DNA of 64,000 nt, taken from contig JAQXEG010000034.1 of the NCBI GenBank assembly GCA_029250945.1, positions 1 to 64,000 of the forward strand. The letters are read 5' to 3'. A model generated the notes under the pieces. It had not been told where the DNA came from and ran no database searches. It was given only the letters and a program-made list of their open reading frames with translations. Positions 58,425 through 64,000 of the stretch are shown one piece after another. Source of the DNA: Yoonia sp. (GTDB taxonomy: Bacteria; Pseudomonadota; Alphaproteobacteria; Rhodobacterales; Rhodobacteraceae). The position numbers and the translations under genes are program-made. The first letter of the stretch is position 1, and each line of letters begins with the position of its first letter.

Positions 58425-61232
58425 ATGACACAGCAATTCGGCAAAGGGTGCCACTTGCACCTGATTGATGGCTCTGCCTATATTTTCCGCGCCTATCACG
58501 CGCTGCCGCCGTTAACGCGCAAATCTGATGGGTTGCCTGTCGGTGCTGTCAGTGGTTTTGTGAACATGCTGCAACGGTATATCGAGGGGAACTCTGGCCC
58601 CGATGCGGCGACCCATGTGGCAGTGATTTTCGACAAGGGCAGCCATACATTCCGCAACGATATGTATGACCAATACAAGGCGAACCGCGACGCCATGCCA
58701 GAGGATCTGCGCCCGCAGATGCCCCTGACCCGCGAGGCAACCCGCGCGTTCAACATCGCATGCGAAGAGATTGAAGGGTTTGAGGCTGATGACATCATCG
58801 CCACCCTTGCCCATCAGGCGCGGGATGCCGGTGGCCGTGTCACGATTCTGTCGTCCGATAAGGATCTTATGCAGCTGGTCGGTGGTGGCGTTGAAATGCT
58901 TGATCCGATGAAGAACAAGCGCATTGATAGCGACGGCGTGGTCGAGAAATTTGGCGTGGGTCCCAACCGTGTGGTCGACGTGCAGGCGCTTGCTGGTGAT
59001 AGTGTCGACAACGTGCCGGGGGCACCGGGGATCGGGATCAAGACGGCGGCGTTGTTGATCAATGAATATGGTGATCTGGAACAGTTGCTGGACCGCGCGG
59101 GTGAGATCAAGCAGCCCAAGCGCCGCCAGACCTTGATCGACAACCGCGCCCAGATCGAGCTGTCCAAGCGCCTTGTGCAGTTGGATTGTGAGATGGCGCT
59201 GCCGTTTGATCTTGATAGCCTTGAAATCAAGGATGCGGTGCCTGATGACCTGCTGGCATTTTTGGCCAAGATGGAGTTCCGCACTGTCACAAAACGCATT
59301 GCTGATCGTCTGGGCGCAGAGGCGCCTGTGATCGAAGATGCAGCCCCTGCGCCAGACGCGGTCGAAGTGGCCCCGTTTGACGCGGAAAAATACGAAAAGG
59401 TGGGCGATGCTAACGCGTTGCAGGTCTGGATCGACCGGATTTATGCGCGTGGCTATGTGGCTGTAGATACCGAAACCACGGCGTTGAATGAAATGCGCGC
59501 TGAACTAGTCGGTATATCGTTGTGCGTCGAGGCGGGGCAGGCTTGCTACATTCCGCTGACGCATAAGGCCGCGGCGCAGGATGATCTATTTGGCTCCGAC
59601 GCACGGGCCGAGGGGCAGATGGATTTTGATGCCTGTCTGGCGATGCTCAAACCCGTTTTGCAGGATGAGACAATTCTGAAAATCGGTCAGAATATGAAAT
59701 ACGACGCCAAGATTTTTGCGCGTGTTGGCATTGCCGTCGCCCCGATCGATGACACGATGCTGATGTCATACGCGATGAACGCAGGTGTGCATAATCACGG
59801 GATGGATACGCTGTCGGAACGGTATCTGGGCCACACGCCGATCCCGATCAAGCCGCTGTTAGGCGCGGGCAAATCCGCGGTTACATTCGACCGTGTGCCG
59901 ATAGATGATGCGGTGAAATATGCCGCTGAGGATGCGGATATTACCCTGCGCCTGTGGCAACAGTTCAAACCCGCGCTGCACACTAAAAAGGTGACGACAG
60001 TGTATGAGACGTTAGAGCGTCCGTTGGTGCCAGTGCTGGCGCAGATGGAAATGCACGGCATCAAGGTGGACCGCGATACCCTAAGCCGGATGTCCAACGG
60101 CTTTGCCCAGAAAATGGCAGGGTTCGAGGACGAGATTTACGAGAAAGCAGGGCGGTCGTTCAACGTCGCATCCCCCAAGCAGTTGGGCGAAATTCTGTTT
60201 GATGAACTGAAGCTGGAAATGCCCGGTGGCAAACCGCCGTCCAAGGGCAAAACCGGTGCCTATTCCACGGGTGTCGACGTGCTAGAGGATCTGGCAACGC
60301 TGCATGATTTGCCGCGTCTGATCCTTGACTGGCGGCAGTTGTCCAAGCTGAAATCGACTTATACCGATGCGTTGCAGGATCATATCAACGCCGAGACGGG
60401 CCGCGTGCATACGTCGTATTCCATTGCTGGCGCGAACACGGGCAGGCTCGCGTCAACCGATCCGAATTTGCAGAACATTCCGGTGCGGTCCGAGGAAGGG
60501 CGCAACATCCGCCGCGCCTTTATCGCGGACGAGGGAAAGGTGCTGGTCAGTCTTGACTACAGCCAGATTGAGCTGCGAATTTTGGCCCACGTTGCAGGTA
60601 TTGATGCGCTGAAACAGGCGTTCTGCGACGGGATCGACATTCACGCACAAACGGCATCGGAAATGTTTGACGTGCCGTTGGAAGAGATGACGCCAGATAT
60701 CCGGTCACAGGCAAAGGCCATCAACTTTGGCGTGATCTACGGGATTTCGGGGTTTGGGCTGGCGCGGAATTTGCGCATTCCTCGGGCCGAGGCGCAGGGT
60801 TTTATCGACCGCTATTTTGAGCGTTTCCCCGGCATCCGCACCTATATGGATGACACGGTGAAATTCGCCAAAGATCATAACTATGTGCAAACGCTATTCG
60901 GGCGGCGCATCAACACGCCAGAGATTAACGCCAAGGGGCCGCAAGCGGGCTTTGCCAAACGCGCCGCGATCAATGCGCCGATCCAAGGGACCGCTGCGGA
61001 TGTGATCCGCCGCGCGATGGTGCGGATGCCGGATGCGATTGCGGATATTCCGGCCAAGATGCTGTTGCAGGTCCATGACGAACTGATCTTTGAGGTTGAT
61101 GCCGATGCCGCCGATGATCTGATCATGGCTGCCCGCGATGTGATGGAAAACGCGTCCGATCCGGCGGTAAAGCTGGATGTGAAGCTGGCCGTTGACGCCG
61201 GTCGCGGCGATAGCTGGGCAGAAGCGCACTAA
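58425..61232 (+). CDS. polA: DNA polymerase I
   Basis: 5'-3' exo, 3'-5' exo and Pol domains; SLDYSQIELRILAHVAG, QAKAINFGVIYGISGFGLARNL, LLQVHDELIFEV. Confidence 0.98.
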   Translation: MTQQFGKGCHLHLIDGSAYIFRAYHALPPLTRKSDGLPVGAVSGFVNMLQRYIEGNSGPDAATHVAVIFDKGSHTFRNDMYDQYKANRDAMPEDLRPQMPLTREATRAFNIACEEIEGFEADDIIATLAHQARDAGGRVTILSSDKDLMQLVGGGVEMLDPMKNKRIDSDGVVEKFGVGPNRVVDVQALAGDSVDNVPGAPGIGIKTAALLINEYGDLEQLLDRAGEIKQPKRRQTLIDNRAQIELSKRLVQLDCEMALPFDLDSLEIKDAVPDDLLAFLAKMEFRTVTKRIADRLGAEAPVIEDAAPAPDAVEVAPFDAEKYEKVGDANALQVWIDRIYARGYVAVDTETTALNEMRAELVGISLCVEAGQACYIPLTHKAAAQDDLFGSDARAEGQMDFDACLAMLKPVLQDETILKIGQNMKYDAKIFARVGIAVAPIDDTMLMSYAMNAGVHNHGMDTLSERYLGHTPIPIKPLLGAGKSAVTFDRVPIDDAVKYAAEDADITLRLWQQFKPALHTKKVTTVYETLERPLVPVLAQMEMHGIKVDRDTLSRMSNGFAQKMAGFEDEIYEKAGRSFNVASPKQLGEILFDELKLEMPGGKPPSKGKTGAYSTGVDVLEDLATLHDLPRLILDWRQLSKLKSTYTDALQDHINAETGRVHTSYSIAGANTGRLASTDPNLQNIPVRSEEGRNIRRAFIADEGKVLVSLDYSQIELRILAHVAGIDALKQAFCDGIDIHAQTASEMFDVPLEEMTPDIRSQAKAINFGVIYGISGFGLARNLRIPRAEAQGFIDRYFERFPGIRTYMDDTVKFAKDHNYVQTLFGRRINTPEINAKGPQAGFAKRAAINAPIQGTAADVIRRAMVRMPDAIADIPAKMLLQVHDELIFEVDADAADDLIMAARDVMENASDPAVKLDVKLAVDAGRGDSWAEAH

Positions 61233-61270
61233 GGAAGACGTGAGCGAGGCGTGAAATTCTTCCCCCAGAT

Positions 61271-61290
61271 AGGCCAATCAACGTTGGCCT
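61271..61290. other. Hairpin between polA and aqpZ
   Basis: AGGCCAA-tcaacg-TTGGCCT. Confidence 0.55.
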
Positions 61291-61327
61291 ATGTGCTGTT
61301 ACGTAAAAATAACGGGAGGATAGAACG

Positions 61328-62011
61328 TTGAACAAATAAATCGCAGAATTCATTGGGACCTTTACATTGGTCCTATTCGGGTGTGGTGCGGCTGTAATCG
61401 CAGGCGCTGACATTGAGCTAACGGGCATTAGCTTTGCCTTTGGTCTGGCGCTGATTGGCATGGCCTATAGTATCGGCGCGGTTTCGGGTTGCCACATCAA
61501 TCCCGCCGTTTCTTTGGGTATGGTTGCCGCAGGCCGCATGACCCTGCCAGAAGCCATACAATACATCATTGCCCAAGTTGCAGGCGCTGTCGTTGCCGCA
61601 TTGGTGCTGATGATCATCGCGAGCGGGAAGGCTGATTATTCGGTTGCGACAAATGGGCTTGGCCAAAACGGCTGGGGAGCCGGTTATCTGGGCGAATATT
61701 TCATGGGTGCAGCATTCATGTTCGAGGTTGTGGCAACCTTCCTCTTCATGGTCGTAATTTTGGGTGCCACAAGCGCATCTGCGCCCGCAGGCTTTGCTGG
61801 TCTGGCCATTGGCCTGGCGTTGGTGGTGATCCACTTGGTTGGTATCAATGTCACGGGTGTTTCAGTGAATCCCGCACGGTCCGTTGGTCCAGCGCTGTTT
61901 GTCGGTGGAACTGCGTTGGCACAACTGTGGCTATTCATCGTGGCCCCGATTATCGGCGCGGCACTTGCCGGTTTGTTGTTCAAATCTGGTATGGTCGACG
62001 CGGACGTGTAA
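61328..62011 (+). pseudogene. aqpZ: Aquaporin Z-like channel with in-frame TAA at codon 4 (61337-61339)
   Basis: GGGAGGA then TTG AAC AAA TAA ATC GCA GAA TTC ATT GGG ACC: MNK*IAEFIGTFTLVLFGCGAAV; two NPA motifs (HINPAVSLG, SVNPARSVGPALF). Confidence 0.88.
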
Positions 62012-62029
62012 GGGCTTTGGCCACACAAG

Positions 62030-62059
62030 AAGGGCCACCTGTTTGCGCAGGTGGCCCTT
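62030..62059. terminator. Bidirectional intrinsic terminator
   Basis: AAGGGCCACCTG-TTTGCG-CAGGTGGCCCTT between convergent aqpZ and hsp20. Confidence 0.85.
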
Positions 62060-62066
62060 TGTGTTT

Positions 62067-62534
62067 CTAGTTGATCTTGTCTGCTTCAATCACTTGCGGG
62101 TCAGGTGCTGATTGCGAAGTAATCTTGATCTGGCGGGGCTTCAGCGCCTCTGGCACTTCGCGCACCAGATCAATATGCAGCATGCCGTTTTCATGGGCCG
62201 CGCCGGTCACCTTTACATGGTCGGCAAGATGGAAGCGCCGTTCAAACGCACGGGTGGCGATGCCACGGTGCAGGAACGTTTTGGTGTTTTCATCCTCGGC
62301 CTTGCGGGCAGTGACGTGTAGGTTCTGTTCCTTGACCTCAATCGCGAGGTCATTTTCGCCAAAACCGGCGACCGCAATCGAGATGCGCCATGCATCATCG
62401 TCGGTCTTTTCGATGTTGTATGGGGGGTAGCTGGTGTTGCTGGTGTCATTGGCCAGCGCGCGATCCATAAGATCGGCAATCTGATCAAAGCCGACGGTTG
62501 CACGGTAAAGTGGTGTCAAATCAAGCGTACGCAT
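62067..62534 (-). CDS. Hsp20 family small heat shock protein
   Basis: TPLYRATVGFDQIADLMDRA, YPPYNIEKTDDDAWRISIAVAGF, LHRGIATRAFERRFHLADHVKV. Confidence 0.95.
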   Translation of the reverse strand: MRTLDLTPLYRATVGFDQIADLMDRALANDTSNTSYPPYNIEKTDDDAWRISIAVAGFGENDLAIEVKEQNLHVTARKAEDENTKTFLHRGIATRAFERRFHLADHVKVTGAAHENGMLHIDLVREVPEALKPRQIKITSQSAPDPQVIEADKIN

Positions 62535-62682
62535 AGGTCATCCTTTATCAAGCGATAACAATTGTTTGGCCTTCCGGAATTGGACAGGCCGGTGTGGAAT
62601 GGACCCTGATATCAGGCGCCCATGACACTCAGTTGGGGATGGTGATTGCGCGTTTCAAGGGGTGGATGATAGCCCGCAATCG

Positions 62683-63477
62683 TTAGGGTTTGACGAATTT
62701 TGCGCCGCCGTCACTGCGCTGGCCGTTTGTGATGATGGTACGTGCGCCACCGGTGCTTTGGCTGTCGAAAAGGTTGCGCAATGTGGCCAAAGGCGCCTCA
62801 AGCGCGGTTCCGATGGACACCTGCGTTCCGTCAAGCATTGCCATTGCCGATACGACCGAGACGATTTCAACCTGCCCATTGGACAGCTGAAAAACGGGTG
62901 CACCCGACGATCCGAATGCGACGTTACAGCTCATGACAAGGATGCCGTCCTGTTTACTGATCACATTGCACACCTCTTGCAAGCTGGGCGCATTGGCACG
63001 GTCGGCGCCATAGGACACGACGCCGATCTGGTCCCCGTTTTGCGGATGGCTTGCGATTGGATAAGGGGTGATCCGACCGTTTCGGATGGGCTGGTCAAGC
63101 TCCAGAATTGCGATGTCGTTCATAACCTTGGAGGTATCCGTGCTTGGTCCCAGATGCACATAGTCTGGGTACGGCAAGAGGCGGCTGATGCCGCGTGATG
63201 CGGCGGCACGTCCATCGCGCACGCCTGCCTCGAACGCGAACCGGTCGGGCGACAGTTGCACGCCGTCGCGGTCAAACAGGCAGTGGGCCGCGGTCAAGAT
63301 CAGGCGCGGTTCAATGAGGGCCGCGGTGCAGAACCCCTTGCCGATAATATCCAGCCGCCCGACACCTTCCCAACCCTTACTGGCGTCGCGGGTTTGCAGC
63401 GCCACAAGACCGGAATCTTGAGCCATAGCTGGCAGTGCCAAGCAAAGCGATATGATCAGTGGCAAGAGCCGCATCAA
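62683..63477 (-). CDS. trypsin-like serine protease
   Basis: Signal peptide; FCTAALIEPRLILTAAHCL (His), NDIAILELDQP (Asp), AFGSSGAPVFQL (Ser). Confidence 0.88.
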   Translation of the reverse strand: MMRLLPLIISLCLALPAMAQDSGLVALQTRDASKGWEGVGRLDIIGKGFCTAALIEPRLILTAAHCLFDRDGVQLSPDRFAFEAGVRDGRAAASRGISRLLPYPDYVHLGPSTDTSKVMNDIAILELDQPIRNGRITPYPIASHPQNGDQIGVVSYGADRANAPSLQEVCNVISKQDGILVMSCNVAFGSSGAPVFQLSNGQVEIVSVVSAMAMLDGTQVSIGTALEAPLATLRNLFDSQSTGGARTIITNGQRSDGGAKFVKP

Positions 63478-63534
63478 GGAACCTCTGGGTCGGATGCGGC
63501 CCGTTTAGCGGCCGCTTAGGGCCACATTAAGGCA

Positions 63535-64000
63535 TTAACGCAGGATTGGAACAGGTGGTGTTTGTCCGGCTTTTCCGTCCAATCCAGCGGGGCGCGGTCC
63601 GCCCGTGGCCCAATCCAGAAGCTCAACGGTGTGTACAATCGGCGTGTCCGTCCCTGACCCGATTTGCATCATGCAACCGATGTTGCCTGCGGCGATAATA
63701 TCGGGTTGCAGCGCCTCTAACGTCTGTACCTTGCGATCCTTAAGCTGGGCGGAAATCTCGGGCTGCATCAGGTTATAGGTGCCAGCGGACCCACAGCATA
63801 GATGGCTGTCGGCAGGTTCCAAAACTGTGAACCCCACCTTTTTCAAGAGCGTTTTCGGGTGCGTTTTAATTTGCTGGCCGTGTTGCAACGAACAGGCGGC
63901 GTGATACGCGACCTTGGTGTTCTGGTCGGCTTGCGTGGGCAGATCGAGCTTCATTAGCGCCTCGGACACATCCATCGCAATCGCTGACACGCGGGCGGCA
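63535..64000 (-). CDS. glcF: glycolate oxidase iron-sulfur subunit (3' part; gene runs off the window)
   Basis: VAYHAACSLQHGQQI, DSHLCCGSAGTYNLMQPEIS, GNIGCMMQIGSGTDTPIVHTVELLDWA. Confidence 0.9.
   Translation of the reverse strand, partial: AARVSAIAMDVSEALMKLDLPTQADQNTKVAYHAACSLQHGQQIKTHPKTLLKKVGFTVLEPADSHLCCGSAGTYNLMQPEISAQLKDRKVQTLEALQPDIIAAGNIGCMMQIGSGTDTPIVHTVELLDWATGGPRPAGLDGKAGQTPPVPILR

Noticed and set aside
156-61380. Genome-wide stop codon reassignment (e.g. TAG or TAA read as sense)
   Set aside because: Both TAG and TAA end many intact genes here at the expected C-termini (trmD, rimM, hsp20, HIT, leuC, atpE).
1-64000. CRISPR arrays, prophage, IS elements, tRNA/rRNA genes
   Set aside because: No regularly spaced repeats, transposase/integrase motifs or tRNA-like cloverleaf with conserved TTCGA arm noticed by eye; a computational scan would be needed to exclude degenerate cases.

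Overview
Gene-dense (GC-moderate) bacterial chromosome segment. Gene content (MipZ, the rsfS-rlmH-gpmI-envC-ctpA run, F0 ATP synthase genes with b' and b, HspQ, glycine-betaine catabolism genes) fits an alphaproteobacterium of the Rhodobacterales/Roseobacter type; this is an inference from protein families, no search was run. I saw no rRNA, tRNA, CRISPR array, prophage or intact transposon. Most of the window is housekeeping: CopA-type ATPase, lolA, hspQ, ggt, leuC/leuD/leuB, mipZ, rpmE, rplS, trmD, rimM, rpsP, ffh, F0 ATP synthase, nth, rpiB, polA, hsp20 and the 3' end of glcF. Most notable observations: (1) three tandem paralogous Tat-signal proteins of about 155 aa, with a winged-helix-like core and a conserved C-terminal motif, sit in the leucine operon between leuC and leuD with overlapping start/stop codons; this is the best candidate for an undescribed system; (2) at least five genes carry in-frame stops or single-nucleotide frameshifts with recognisable or apparent coding continuation (grxC, aqpZ, a COG3904-like gene with a T8 tract, an endonuclease/exonuclease/phosphatase gene, probably mscS); (3) a betaine/dimethylglycine demethylation cluster is coupled to a GFA-family protein and an XRE-cupin regulator with an adjacent perfect inverted repeat; (4) there are dispersed palindromes, one pair related by compensatory base changes, and a five-copy GAGTATTTnnnAAAAAGCGA intergenic motif.
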